Assembly (NCBI RefSeq): GCF_024220585.1
Contig: NZ_JAMXKF010000001.1
Location: forward strand, 434,001-498,000
DNA: 64,000 nt
Source of the DNA: Dyadobacter diqingensis
GTDB taxonomy: Bacteria > Bacteroidota > Bacteroidia > Cytophagales > Spirosomataceae
Reading direction: 5' to 3'
The stretch's first letter is position 1; each line of letters begins with the position of its first letter. The translations under genes were made by a program, and so were the position numbers. Below are positions 17,216-26,153 of this stretch, piece by piece. The notes beneath the pieces are model-generated. The model made no database searches, was not told the origin of the DNA, and worked only from the letters and a program-made list of their open reading frames with translations.

Positions 17216-18520
17216 ATGAACGAAGATCTGCTCAGTTTTATATGGCAATTCCAATATTTTGACGCATCCGATTTACACACCGAGGATGGCGAAGGTGTCA
17301 GCATTTTACGGACGGGCCATCGCAATACCAACGCAGGACCTGACTTTTCCGATGCCCGGATCCGTATTGGTGGTGTGGAATGGATCGGTACAGTCGAAAT
17401 TCATACACTTTCCTCTGACTGGCTATCACATCAGCATGATAATGACACAGCCTACCAAAGTGTTATTCTGCACGTTGTCTGGGAAAATGACAAACCTATC
17501 TATCGACCCGACGGTACCATGCTGCCGGTTTTGTCACTGAAAGGACTGGTCAGGTTGTCGATCCTAGAACGATATGCCTCCTTGATCCATGCGGGAGAGC
17601 CTTACAACACGGACGGGATTCCTTGCGCGGAACAATTTGAAGCAGTCAGTGACCTTCAAAAATACTCGATGATCGACAAAGTATTGTTGGAAAGGCTGGA
17701 TCAAAAGGCTTCCAAAGTGCTGGAATTATTGCAATCCAATCAACAGGACTGGGAAGAAACCACCTATCAATGGCTTGGACAGCATTTTGGTTTTAAACTT
17801 AATGATCCTGCATTTCTAAGGCTGACCCAAATTATTCCATTGAAAATTTTGCAGAAACACCGCGGCCAGTCCATACAACTTGAAGCATTGCTTTTCGGGT
17901 CAGCCGGGTTAATTCCCGACCCATCCGATGAAATCGAAGAACTTTATGTGACTGAGCTCAGAAGAGAATACAGTTTTCTGTCAAATAAATATCGGCTTGC
18001 TGCTTTTCAAATGAATCCGCACGAATTTAAATTTCTCCGGTTAAGGCCGGCAGGTTTTCCCACGATCCGGCTCTCGCAGTTTGCCAGTCTGCTCAACCGA
18101 AACAACGTATTATTTTCAGCATTGACCACCGCAACGGACATAAAAAACCTTCAACAACTCTTTGCGTTAAAACAATCGGATTACTGGATCCATCATTTCC
18201 AATTTGGTAAACCGTCCAAAAACGCGGTTCCGGTCATGGGCAAAGATGCCATTCACTTGTTGATCATTAATGCCGTTGTCCCTCTTTTGGTTGCCTATTC
18301 GCGACATCGTCAGCAGCCTGAATTACTTGATAAGGCATTAAACTGGTTATCTGAAATACCATCAGAAAACAACCGCATCACAAGAGCGTGGGAAACTTTG
18401 GGGATGAAGGTCAAAACGGCTGCGGATTCCCAGGCACTTATCGGCTGGTACAATCACTATTGTTCCGCAAAAAAGTGTCTGGACTGCGTGGTAGGCGCTG
18501 CGCTGGTTCGGTCGGTTTAA
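17216..18520 (+). CDS. DUF2851 family protein
   Basis: A 434-residue cytoplasmic protein matching the DUF2851 family of Bacteroidota. Conserved N-terminal blocks are NEDLLSFIWQFQYF, GHRNTNAGPDFSDARI and GTVEIHTLSSDWLSHQHDNDTAY, then SVILHVVWENDKP. The C-terminus holds a cysteine pair pattern (YCSAKKCLDC). Histidines and acidic residues in the N-terminal block look like a possible nuclease-type metal site, but the function is unknown. Its 3' end overlaps the convergent small membrane protein gene by 4 bases. Confidence 0.85.
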   Translation: MNEDLLSFIWQFQYFDASDLHTEDGEGVSILRTGHRNTNAGPDFSDARIRIGGVEWIGTVEIHTLSSDWLSHQHDNDTAYQSVILHVVWENDKPIYRPDGTMLPVLSLKGLVRLSILERYASLIHAGEPYNTDGIPCAEQFEAVSDLQKYSMIDKVLLERLDQKASKVLELLQSNQQDWEETTYQWLGQHFGFKLNDPAFLRLTQIIPLKILQKHRGQSIQLEALLFGSAGLIPDPSDEIEELYVTELRREYSFLSNKYRLAAFQMNPHEFKFLRLRPAGFPTIRLSQFASLLNRNNVLFSALTTATDIKNLQQLFALKQSDYWIHHFQFGKPSKNAVPVMGKDAIHLLIINAVVPLLVAYSRHRQQPELLDKALNWLSEIPSENNRITRAWETLGMKVKTAADSQALIGWYNHYCSAKKCLDCVVGAALVRSV

Positions 18521-18717
18521 ATTCTGCTGATCAGATTTACCCCGGTAAGCAAGAAAACAGAGCCAACTAAAAACGGAACCACAGACTCCCATTTGGACAC
18601 TGTAAGCCCCAAAACCGGTTTTTCAGAAAGAAATGCTACACATGCGAACAACAAAACCGCGATTCCCAGAAGTGTAAGAAGTGCGCCAAAAAAACGTTTA
18701 AACTGTGTACTTTCCAT
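18517..18717 (-). CDS. Small two-helix membrane protein
   Basis: A 66-residue protein with two predicted membrane helices (about 10-29, FGALLTLLGIAVLLFACVAF, and about 46-63, VVPFLVGSVFLLTGVNLI). It starts at ATG 18717 and overlaps the convergent DUF2851 stop by 4 bases. Family unknown to me; the clean two-helix design supports a real gene. Confidence 0.6.
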   Translation of the reverse strand: MESTQFKRFFGALLTLLGIAVLLFACVAFLSEKPVLGLTVSKWESVVPFLVGSVFLLTGVNLISRI

Positions 18718-18815
18718 CTTGGATAATTATGAAGGGACTTATTCGGTTTATTCAGGTGTGCAAAAATAGAAAATACATGAAGTTATCCAATGTACTTTCT
18801 ATATAATAAGGCCAT

Positions 18816-20231
18816 TTACTGCACAGAAAGGCCCATTTTCTTACCTTCTTCGATCATAAAAGCATAGGCTGGCTCATATTCGTTCGGAATAATTCCTTCC
18901 AGAATGGCTTCACGGATAATTTCTTTCATGATCCCAACCTCGCGTGACGGTTTCAGCCCAAAAGTTTCGATAATGATTTCACCGGTAATCACAGGCTGGA
19001 AACTGCGCAGCTTATCCCGCTCTTCAAGGTCTTTCAGTTTTTGCTCAACGATGTCAAAATTATGGAGAAAACGCTTGACCTTATCCGGATTTTTCGATGT
19101 GATATCGGCCCGGCAAAGTTTCATCAATGCTTCGATATCCTCACCCGCTTCAACCAACAACCGCCTCATCGCAGAATCAGTAATTTCTTCTTTCGACAAC
19201 ACAATCGGGCGCAGATGCAGCCGAACCAGTTTTTTCACAAAACGCATTTTTTCGTTTTGCGGTAATTTCATTCTCCGAAAAATCACCGGAACCATTCTTG
19301 CGCCGATTTCTTCATGGTTATGAAAAGTCCATCCCGCTTTCTTATCAAAACGCTTGGTTGCCGGCTTGGCAATATCGTGCAAAATCGCAGCCCAACGCAG
19401 CCACAGATCATTTGTATTTTCAGATACGTTGTCCAGAACCTGCAAAGTATGGTAAAAATTGTCCTTATGGCCTTTGCCGTCGATGGTCTCCACACCCAGT
19501 AACTCGATCATCTCCGGGAAAATGATATGCAAAAGTCCGGAATGAAAAAGCAGTTTAAAACCATAGGAAGGTACCGGTGAAAGTACAATTTTATTCAGCT
19601 CGTCCGATATTCTTTCCATCGAAACGATGCTGATGCGGTCCTTCATACTGATGATTGCATCAAAAGTATCGGGTTCAATATCAAAGTTCAGCTGGGAAGC
19701 AAAGCGGATCGCCCGCATCATACGCAGCGGATCGTCAGAAAAGGTTATTCCTGGTTCGAGTGGGGTTCGGATAATTTTCTTGCGTAAATCCCGCATGCCC
19801 TCAAAGGGATCGATCAGGTCACCAAAAGTGCTTCGCATCAGGCTTATTCCCATCGCATTGATCGTAAAATCTCTACGATTCTGATCATCTTTCAGGGTAC
19901 CATCTTCTACGGCAGGTTTCCGTGAATCGGGACTGTAAGATTCTTTCCTGGCGCCAACAAATTCTATTTCCAGATCACCCTGACGGATCTGCGCGGTACC
20001 GAAAGTTTTGAAAATACTCACATGTACATCCGGCCCGAGCTGTTGTGCCACAAGCTCTGCCAGCTCTATTCCACTGCCGATGGAAACAATATCAATATCT
20101 TTACTAGGTCTTTTTAATATCAGATCACGTACAAACCCGCCAATAATATATGCTTCAACACCCAGCTCGGCAGAAGCCCGGGCTACTATTTCAAGTATGG
20201 GATAATTTATCAGTTGCTCTTTAAAATTCAT
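18816..20231 (-). CDS. CCA-adding / poly(A) polymerase-family tRNA nucleotidyltransferase with HD domain
   Basis: Adds or repairs the 3' CCA end of tRNAs. The class II nucleotidyltransferase head (about 1-150) has GGFVRDLIL, the metal-binding DIDIVSIG, and RRDFTINAMG. The RNA-binding middle domain includes DDPLRMMRAIRFASQL. An HD-type domain (about 255-370) contains LHDIAKPATKR and HNHEEIGARM. At 471 residues this matches the Bacteroidota enzyme. Cytoplasmic; no operon partner. Confidence 0.92.
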   Translation of the reverse strand: MNFKEQLINYPILEIVARASAELGVEAYIIGGFVRDLILKRPSKDIDIVSIGSGIELAELVAQQLGPDVHVSIFKTFGTAQIRQGDLEIEFVGARKESYSPDSRKPAVEDGTLKDDQNRRDFTINAMGISLMRSTFGDLIDPFEGMRDLRKKIIRTPLEPGITFSDDPLRMMRAIRFASQLNFDIEPDTFDAIISMKDRISIVSMERISDELNKIVLSPVPSYGFKLLFHSGLLHIIFPEMIELLGVETIDGKGHKDNFYHTLQVLDNVSENTNDLWLRWAAILHDIAKPATKRFDKKAGWTFHNHEEIGARMVPVIFRRMKLPQNEKMRFVKKLVRLHLRPIVLSKEEITDSAMRRLLVEAGEDIEALMKLCRADITSKNPDKVKRFLHNFDIVEQKLKDLEERDKLRSFQPVITGEIIIETFGLKPSREVGIMKEIIREAILEGIIPNEYEPAYAFMIEEGKKMGLSVQ

Positions 20232-20475
20232 GCCGCAAAGGTAAGCAATTCTTGTTCTTTTGATTTATTGCAGCATTCCAAAAGAATGGATAAGCCCTCA
20301 GATTAGTACAAAAAGGGTATTTGTGGGTAGTTTTATTTGACTAGGTTTAGCTAAATTAAAATGGATTGTACCGGCTTATGTCTGGTTAAAGAACACGAGG
20401 CTGCTCTAAACCTGCCTGAACTGCAAGAGTATATCTCCGGCAAATAAAATTTATAAGCCTAAGATAACCAATCTG
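20232..20475. other. Intergenic region with one possible 28-codon ORF
   Basis: Between the CCA-adding enzyme and a small membrane-protein gene. A plus-strand frame at 20361-20447 could encode MDCTGLCLVKEHEAALNLPE followed by eight more residues. It has no recognisable family and no clear ribosome-binding site. Nothing else is seen. Confidence 0.25.
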
Positions 20476-20670
20476 CTACCAAACCCATTGCGACCTCACA
20501 TCGTTTTCACGAATGGAAGTAAAAAGCATGAGCAGTAAATGCACAGGAGCGAGCAAAATGGTGGTGATCATTAAAGAAGCCAGCAGAACAATACCGATAA
20601 GACTCCGCAGAAAAAACTCAATAATCATATTCATAACTAATAGAGAGGATAAAATTGTGAAAACTTTCAT
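20476..20670 (-). CDS. Small hydrophobic membrane protein, unknown function
   Basis: A 64-residue frame from ATG 20670. Nearly the whole chain up to residue 50 is hydrophobic (LLVMNMIIEFFLRSLIGIVLL, then MITTILLAPVHLLLMLF), consistent with one or two membrane helices, followed by a charged tail (SIRENDVRSQWVW). No family recognised. The region upstream (20671-20919) is AT-rich, with the near-palindrome ACGTATATG...CATATACGT at 20692-20710, and shows no other gene. Confidence 0.45.
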   Translation of the reverse strand: MKVFTILSSLLVMNMIIEFFLRSLIGIVLLASLMITTILLAPVHLLLMLFTSIRENDVRSQWVW

Positions 20671-20919
20671 TCTCGCAGGTGGGTCGGTCTACGTATATGT
20701 CTCATATACGTATCCTTTTTAAGAATAGATTTATGGAGGTAAAAATTTTAATTAAAATTAGCCTAAAAATTATTGAAATAGTAATTTTTAGTAATAATTA
20801 TTATCAGTGACTTTATAGCGAACAAAACTAACACACTAAAAAACAGGCAGTTACATAAATAACAAAAACTTAATATTTAGAATATTAAGTTTTAAAATTT
20901 CATGAAAAAGTGACAAAAA

Positions 20920-21291
20920 TCAGCTATTGACCATAAACATGGCCGACTGGGGAAAGCGCGCGAACAATTCTTTTTTCAGATCGTCGGCAATATCCAGGGT
21001 CGAAATTGCCCTGTCCATACAGGTAAGCCAGGCTATGGCATCCTCCTCTCCGATGGCATGTGGCAAGTGCCTGGCACGCAACCGCGGATGCCCGTGCACC
21101 TCTGAATACAAAGCCGGCCCTCCCAGAAACTGCGTCAGAAAAAGACGCTGTTTTTCTTTAATCTCATCCTTATCACTTTTGAAGAGCCGGGCTATCAATT
21201 CATGCTCAAAAACCTGATCATAAAACCGGTCCGTCAAAATTCTCAATGTTTCTTCCCCGCCGATACGGTCATATAATGATGCACTTTCCAT
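20920..21291 (-). CDS. Group II truncated haemoglobin
   Basis: A 123-residue 2-over-2 globin. The B10 tyrosine is in LTDRFYDQVF, and the proximal F8 histidine is in HPRLRARHLPHAI. FLGGPALYSEVHGHP and the G8 tryptophan in AIAWLTCM are group II (GlbO-type) hallmarks. Such globins bind oxygen or nitric oxide and are usually linked to oxygen chemistry or NO and peroxide stress. Cytoplasmic, monocistronic. Confidence 0.9.
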   Translation of the reverse strand: MESASLYDRIGGEETLRILTDRFYDQVFEHELIARLFKSDKDEIKEKQRLFLTQFLGGPALYSEVHGHPRLRARHLPHAIGEEDAIAWLTCMDRAISTLDIADDLKKELFARFPQSAMFMVNS

Positions 21292-21463
21292 AAGTCAACT
21301 ATCGTATAATTTTATCCAGTCATCCGGTCGGGTTCCTTTGAACGGGCACCAGCCGATACCGATTGAAATGTATTTTCAAAGTATTTCTGAGTAACACAAC
21401 AGCGGTTGATTCTTTATAGTTTAAAAAATCTTCCGCGCGTCGTATCTTCTGAATTTTACAAAT

Positions 21464-22855
21464 ATGGTAAAGAGATTGGTTCTTCTGATGTTCTGCCTGA
21501 CTTTAAGTCATTCTAATTTTGCTCAGAAAAAATTGCCTCCGCGTTATCGATTACAAAAGTTACACGTGCCGGAAAACAGCAGGTATATTCTGAAAGAAGA
21601 CGGGAATCCGTTTTTTTGGCTGGGAGATACGGCCTGGGAACTCTTTCACCGGCTCACGTTACCGGAAGCCGAGGCTTATCTTAAAAACCGGGCTGAAAAA
21701 GGTTTTAATGTGATACAAAGTGTGGCATTGGCAGAGTTCGACGGACTTACCCAGCCGGATCGCCAGGGACAGCTTCCCCTGATTAATAACAATCCGGCAA
21801 AACCCAACGAATTGTATTTTCGTCATGTCGAAAAAGTGATCGACAAGGCTAATGCGCTGGGGATGTATATTGGCTTTCTGCCGACCTGGGGAGACAAGTT
21901 CAACAAAAAATGGGGTGTCGGTCCTGAAATATTTACACCCGAAAACGCAAGGATTTACGGGGAGTATCTGGGTACTAAATTTAAGAGTAAAAAGATTATC
22001 TGGATTCTTGGGGGCGACAGAAGCCCGGAATCAGAAAAACACACGGCTATCATCACGGCCATGGCGGAGGGAATAAAAAAAGCGGTGGGCGATGGCCAGC
22101 TCATCACTTATCATCCCATGGGCGCGAGTTATTCTTCCAAATATTTCCACAAGGAAAAGTGGCTGAATGTTAACATGTTTCAGTCTGGTCATGTAGGCAG
22201 GGATATTAAAAACTATCTGATGATCCGCAATGACTATAACCTGACACCGGCCAAACCAACGCTCGACGGAGAGCCGCGTTACGAGGACCATCCGGTTAAC
22301 TGGAAGCCGGAACTGGGTTATTTCAATGATTTCGACACGCGCCAGGCCGCGTATTGGGCTATACTTTCAGGCGCTTGCGGACATACCTATGGCTGTCATG
22401 ACATATGGCAGTTCTTCAACTTCGACCAAAATAAACCTGTTTCCGTCGCCCGTACGCACTGGAAAACGGCGATGGACTTACCCGGAGCATTTCAGATGGG
22501 TTACATGAGGCAGTTATTCGAATTTTTTCCATGGCAAAATCTTTTGCCTGACCAGTCCGTAATTAAAAATGATAACCCGGAAGATGCAGGTTATCAAGTC
22601 GCGGCCGTTTCCAAAGACAAGGATTTGCTGATCGCTTACACGCCTTATGGTCGCCCGTTAAAAATAGACATGACCAAACTTTCAGGCACATCGTTTTACG
22701 CTTACTGGTTTAATCCGCGCGACAATACCCGGATCAAAATCGGGACCGTTGCGCATGAGCCAACCGTCGATTTTAAACCGTATGCCGCCGGACCGGGTAC
22801 CGATTGGGTACTTGTTGTGAAGGATTCGGCTAAATTTATTGGGCACAAGAAATAA
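21464..22855 (+). CDS. Glycoside hydrolase family 140-like protein (apiosidase-like)
   Basis: A 463-residue exported enzyme: signal peptide at 1-20 (LSHSNFAQ). It has the DUF4038-type (beta/alpha)8 domain from about residue 40 (FFWLGDTAWELFHRLTLPEA, then KGFNVIQSVALAE, LGMYIGFLPTWGDKF, IIWILGGDRSP). A C-terminal collagen-binding-like domain follows (about 375-460, YAYWFNPRDNTRI). GH140 members remove apiose from pectic side chains, but many family members have other substrates. It is not in a SusCD locus here, so the substrate is open. Confidence 0.85.
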   Translation: MVKRLVLLMFCLTLSHSNFAQKKLPPRYRLQKLHVPENSRYILKEDGNPFFWLGDTAWELFHRLTLPEAEAYLKNRAEKGFNVIQSVALAEFDGLTQPDRQGQLPLINNNPAKPNELYFRHVEKVIDKANALGMYIGFLPTWGDKFNKKWGVGPEIFTPENARIYGEYLGTKFKSKKIIWILGGDRSPESEKHTAIITAMAEGIKKAVGDGQLITYHPMGASYSSKYFHKEKWLNVNMFQSGHVGRDIKNYLMIRNDYNLTPAKPTLDGEPRYEDHPVNWKPELGYFNDFDTRQAAYWAILSGACGHTYGCHDIWQFFNFDQNKPVSVARTHWKTAMDLPGAFQMGYMRQLFEFFPWQNLLPDQSVIKNDNPEDAGYQVAAVSKDKDLLIAYTPYGRPLKIDMTKLSGTSFYAYWFNPRDNTRIKIGTVAHEPTVDFKPYAAGPGTDWVLVVKDSAKFIGHKK

Positions 22856-22867
22856 CCAGACCCGTAT

Positions 22868-23641
22868 TTATTCGAACCTCAAATGTTTTACTGATTCACC
22901 TGATTTGGCGAGTTCGGTTAGGGCTTCAATACCTATTTCCAAATGCGTAGTCACATAGTCAGCGGTCACTTTTTTGTCGCTCTCTTCCGTTTTCACCCCC
23001 TCAGGTACCATCGGATTATCCGAAACCAAAAGCAAGGCGCCGTGGGGAATCGCATTGGCAAAACCAACGATGAAAATTGTGGCCGTTTCCATGTCAATCG
23101 CCATCGCGCGGATTTCCCTGAGATATTCCTTAAAAGAATCGTCATGCTCCCAGATCCTGCGGTTGGTTGTATAAACGGTGCCTGTCCAGTAGTCCAGTTT
23201 ATGTTTTGCGATGCTGGCAGAAACCGTACTTTGCAGACGAAAAGAGGGCAATGCCGGAATTTCACTTGGCATATAATCGTCACTGGTTCCTTCCCCGCGG
23301 ATCGCCGCTATCGGCAGGATAAGATCACCCACCTGCGTTTTTTTCAATCCCCCGCATTTGCCCAGAAAAAGCACGGCTTTGGGGCTGATCGCCGAAAGCA
23401 AGTCCATAACAGTGGCCGCCATCGGACTTCCCATCCCAAAATTGATGATCGTAATATCATTGGCGGTGGCCGTTTGCATGGCCCTTCCCTGCCCTTTTAT
23501 TTCCACGCCGAATTTTTCGGCAAACATGGTCACGTAATTAACGAAATTGGTCAGTAAGATATAATTCCCAAAATCTTCTACGGCTGTGCCCGTATAACGT
23601 GGAAGCCAGTTTTCTACAATTTGCTCCTTGGTTGTCATCAT
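22868..23641 (-). CDS. AMP nucleosidase (short form)
   Basis: Phosphorylase-superfamily enzyme expected to split AMP into adenine and ribose 5-phosphate. It is 257 residues, the short form found in Bacteroidota. Conserved blocks: TIINFGMGSPMAATVMDLL, VLFLGKCGGLKKTQVGDLILP, AIRGEGTSDDY, and the purine/ribose site MAIDMETATIFIVG. Cytoplasmic, convergent with the GH140 gene at a 12-base gap. Confidence 0.9.
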   Translation of the reverse strand: MMTTKEQIVENWLPRYTGTAVEDFGNYILLTNFVNYVTMFAEKFGVEIKGQGRAMQTATANDITIINFGMGSPMAATVMDLLSAISPKAVLFLGKCGGLKKTQVGDLILPIAAIRGEGTSDDYMPSEIPALPSFRLQSTVSASIAKHKLDYWTGTVYTTNRRIWEHDDSFKEYLREIRAMAIDMETATIFIVGFANAIPHGALLLVSDNPMVPEGVKTEESDKKVTADYVTTHLEIGIEALTELAKSGESVKHLRFE

Positions 23642-23688
23642 TTTCCTGTGTTTATTGGCTTCGGTAACTGTGTTGAGTATCTTCGCTT

Positions 23689-24135
23689 ATGGAATCATTA
23701 AATCTGCCTGTTTTCGAATACAAAGTAAAAGACGTCAACGGCAAACCCTATATTTTTGACATAATACGAAGAAAATTTGTATCCTTAACGCCTGAGGAAT
23801 GGGTTCGCCAACATTTTATTCATTTGCTGATTAACCATTACGGCTACCCAAAGTCGCTTTTTGCCATTGAAACCGGTATGCGTTATCACACACTGGCTAA
23901 GCGGACCGATATTATGATCCTGTCCAAAGAAAGTACTCCGTTTCTTCTTGTCGAGTGCAAAGCACCGTTCATTCCCGTAACCGAAGCCACTTTCGCGCAG
24001 ATCAGCCGGTACAATTTCACCTTGCAGCCCGCCTATCTTGCCGTAACCAATGGCATGAGCCATTATTGTTTCAAAGCGAGTGAAGGCCGGATTCAGTTTT
24101 TGAATGACTTTCCTTTTTACAGAGAATGGAATTAA
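23689..24135 (+). CDS. HsdR N-terminal-type nuclease domain protein (stand-alone)
   Basis: A 148-residue protein made of one type I restriction HsdR_N-like domain. It begins with WVRQHFIHLLINHYGYPKSL, then has the PD-(D/E)xK-like core: RTDIMIL (Asp) and FLLVECKAPFIPV (the ExK signature as ECK). No helicase, HsdM or HsdS genes are nearby, so this is not a restriction system. The family is common in Bacteroidota as a single gene. Nuclease activity is plausible, unproven. Confidence 0.85.
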   Translation: MESLNLPVFEYKVKDVNGKPYIFDIIRRKFVSLTPEEWVRQHFIHLLINHYGYPKSLFAIETGMRYHTLAKRTDIMILSKESTPFLLVECKAPFIPVTEATFAQISRYNFTLQPAYLAVTNGMSHYCFKASEGRIQFLNDFPFYREWN

Positions 24136-24163
24136 GGTATTAACCCTGCCTGTTTTAAATACA

Positions 24164-24197
24164 AAAAGTCTGCCGGAAAATATTCCGACAGACTTTT
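24164..24197. terminator. Bidirectional terminator between HsdR_N gene and yceI
   Basis: Arms 24164-24178 and 24183-24197 pair with one mismatch. AAAA and TTTT edges allow termination on both strands of these convergent genes. Confidence 0.75.
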
Positions 24198-24232
24198 CAA
24201 AGAGGGTTATTCTAATTTCGTTTGGACAGCAA

Positions 24233-24859
24233 TTATTTAACTGCAACCAATTTGATATCGATTACGAAATCATCATTGATCATTTTGTCTCCCAAAGCAG
24301 AAGCATCAAAGAATGATTTTGAGTTGTATTTAATGTCGTATTTAGAACGGTCAACAACCAATTTACCAGTTACGTCAGCACCTGTTGCAGTTGGTTTCAC
24401 CGTTACAGGGAAAGTTACAGGTTTCGTGATTCCTTTGATCGTAAGGTTACCCGTTACGTCATAAGTACCAGCAGCTTTTGCAACCGCTTTTGTAACTACA
24501 AATGTTGCAGTCGGGTGTTTTTCAACACCAAAGAAATCTTCTGATTTCAAGTGACCGATCAATTTACCATTGTATTCTTTGTCAGCAAGGTCAGTACAAG
24601 TGATGCTATTAAGGTCAGCAACAAATTTACCGCCAGTCAATTTTGCACCGTCCAAAGTCACAGCACCTTCTTTCAAAGAAATTTTACCTGTGTGCTCGCC
24701 TGTAACTTTTTTACCTGTCCATACCAGGTCACTTTTAGAAGCATCAACTTTAAGGTTTGTAGCCTTAACTTTTCCATCAGCAGCAGAAACCGCAGTAAAT
24801 GTGAACAAAGAAACTGCAACAGAAGCAGCAAACGATTTTAAAGAATTCATTGTAGTCAT
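24233..24859 (-). CDS. YceI-family periplasmic lipid-binding protein
   Basis: A 208-residue exported lipocalin-like protein. The signal peptide begins at MTTMNSLKSFAASVAVSL and ends TAVSAAD. The YceI barrel starts with VDASKSDLVWTGKKVTGEHTG and ends with YNSKSFFDASALGDKMINDD. YceI proteins bind isoprenoid lipids in the periplasm. The ATG at 24859 is used; an in-frame TTG at 24928 would overlap the upstream marR-like gene and spoil the signal peptide. It follows that gene by 34 bases and is likely co-transcribed. Confidence 0.9.
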   Translation of the reverse strand: MTTMNSLKSFAASVAVSLFTFTAVSAADGKVKATNLKVDASKSDLVWTGKKVTGEHTGKISLKEGAVTLDGAKLTGGKFVADLNSITCTDLADKEYNGKLIGHLKSEDFFGVEKHPTATFVVTKAVAKAAGTYDVTGNLTIKGITKPVTFPVTVKPTATGADVTGKLVVDRSKYDIKYNSKSFFDASALGDKMINDDFVIDIKLVAVK

Positions 24860-24893
24860 GATTAAAATTAAATTGAGTTGTTTGTTATTATTG

Positions 24894-25358
24894 TTAGTTG
24901 TTGTTTTTCGATTCGCGTATTTTATCAAGTAATGAGCTGATCAGATCAGCTTCTTCGTGCGTAATGGCATTCATATTGTTATCCCATTCGTCCACCACCG
25001 GATCCAGTTTTTTCAGGAGTTCCAAACCAGCTTCCGTAATAACGACATCCACCGCCCGGCGGTCATTCGGGCAGGATTTTCTGTCGACCAGCTTTTTTGC
25101 AAGCAACTTATCAATCAATCGCGAGGTATTGGAATTTTTATCGAGCATTCGCTCGGCAATATCACTAACTTTGATCGGGCTGGGATATTGTCCGCGCAAA
25201 ATCCGTAAAACATTGTATTGTTGCGAAGTAATATCGTGCTCTCTGAATCCATCCACCTGCTGATATTGAATCCAGTTACTGGTATAAATCAGGTTGAGCG
25301 CCAATCGTTGATAAGGGCTTCGAAATTTTTTTTGTTTTATATCGGTTTCAATAGACAT
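24894..25358 (-). CDS. MarR-family transcriptional regulator
   Basis: A 154-residue winged-helix regulator. The DNA-binding core reads ITSQQYNVLRILRGQYPSPIKVSDIAERM, followed by NTSRLIDKLLAKKLVDRKSC and the wing NDRRAVDVVITEAGLELL. It sits directly upstream of yceI on the same strand, a pairing seen in other Bacteroidota, and probably controls itself and yceI. Confidence 0.9.
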   Translation of the reverse strand: MSIETDIKQKKFRSPYQRLALNLIYTSNWIQYQQVDGFREHDITSQQYNVLRILRGQYPSPIKVSDIAERMLDKNSNTSRLIDKLLAKKLVDRKSCPNDRRAVDVVITEAGLELLKKLDPVVDEWDNNMNAITHEEADLISSLLDKIRESKNNN

Positions 25359-25371
25359 AGCTTAAATCGTT

Positions 25372-25379
25372 CAAATGTA
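25372..25379 (-). promoter_or_regulatory. -7 element of the marR-yceI unit
   Basis: On the minus strand this reads TACATTTG, an exact TAnnTTTG match, 14 bases upstream of the MarR start codon. That implies a short leader. Confidence 0.5.
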
Positions 25380-25538
25380 ATACTGTGTATATACATATAA
25401 TGTTGAAACATCTAATCAGTTAAATTAAGTTCACGCACTTGAAAAATATTTTCAAATATTTTTCAAGGCATCCCCGTACCCTACTTAACGATCTATTAAA
25501 CAATACATTATCCAGAGTAATTTCTCACAGAAAAAAAT

Positions 25539-26117
25539 ATGTTCCCATTATCAAGGCCGCTGATTCTTGCCTCCAACTCACCCCGCAGAAAACAATTATT
25601 ACAGGATACAGGATTTGATTTTGACATTGAAGTCATCCCGACGGATGAAAGTTTCCCGAAAAACATGCCCACCAGTGACGTCGCTGCATACATTTCAGCA
25701 CAAAAAGCGGAGATGTTTATTGCTTTACATCCTGAAAAACTGGTTTTAACGGCTGACACCGTGGTGATCATCGGCGATACAATTTTGAATAAACCGAAGG
25801 ATTGCCAGGAAGCGCTGCAAATGCTTACGATGCTATCGGGAACAACGCATGAGGTAATTACGGCGGTCAGTTTGCTGGCCGATAACAGTATTCACACGGT
25901 GTCCGATACGGCTCAGGTGACATTTCGGACATTAGATAAAAGGGAAATAAACCATTATATTGAGCGCTATCAACCCTTTGATAAGGCCGGCGGTTACGGG
26001 ATCCAGGAATGGATCGGTATGATTGGGATCGAGCGGATCGAAGGTTCTTTTTATACCATCATGGGCTTGCCCGTTCATATCGTTTACCAGCTTTTAAAAC
26101 CTTTTATTAAAATATAA
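25539..26117 (+). CDS. maf: Maf-family nucleotide pyrophosphatase
   Basis: Hydrolyses non-canonical or selected nucleoside triphosphates to monophosphates. At 192 residues it has the family motifs LASNSPRRKQLL at the N-terminus, LTADTVVIIGD, LNKPKDCQEA, and YQPFDKAGGYGIQEW. Cytoplasmic. It is followed after 36 bases by a GH13 gene on the same strand, with no obvious functional link. Confidence 0.93.
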   Translation: MFPLSRPLILASNSPRRKQLLQDTGFDFDIEVIPTDESFPKNMPTSDVAAYISAQKAEMFIALHPEKLVLTADTVVIIGDTILNKPKDCQEALQMLTMLSGTTHEVITAVSLLADNSIHTVSDTAQVTFRTLDKREINHYIERYQPFDKAGGYGIQEWIGMIGIERIEGSFYTIMGLPVHIVYQLLKPFIKI

Positions 26118-26153
26118 TCCTGGTCTTCAGGTACTCTGTTTAATTTTATCACA

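Noticed and set aside
22943..23557. 204-codon open frame antisense to the AMP nucleosidase gene
   Set aside because: Opposite-strand shadow of a conserved gene; the translation is rich in His, Arg and Cys with no family features.
23689..24135. Type I restriction-modification system
   Set aside because: Only the HsdR N-terminal-like domain is present; no helicase motor, HsdM or HsdS genes are nearby.
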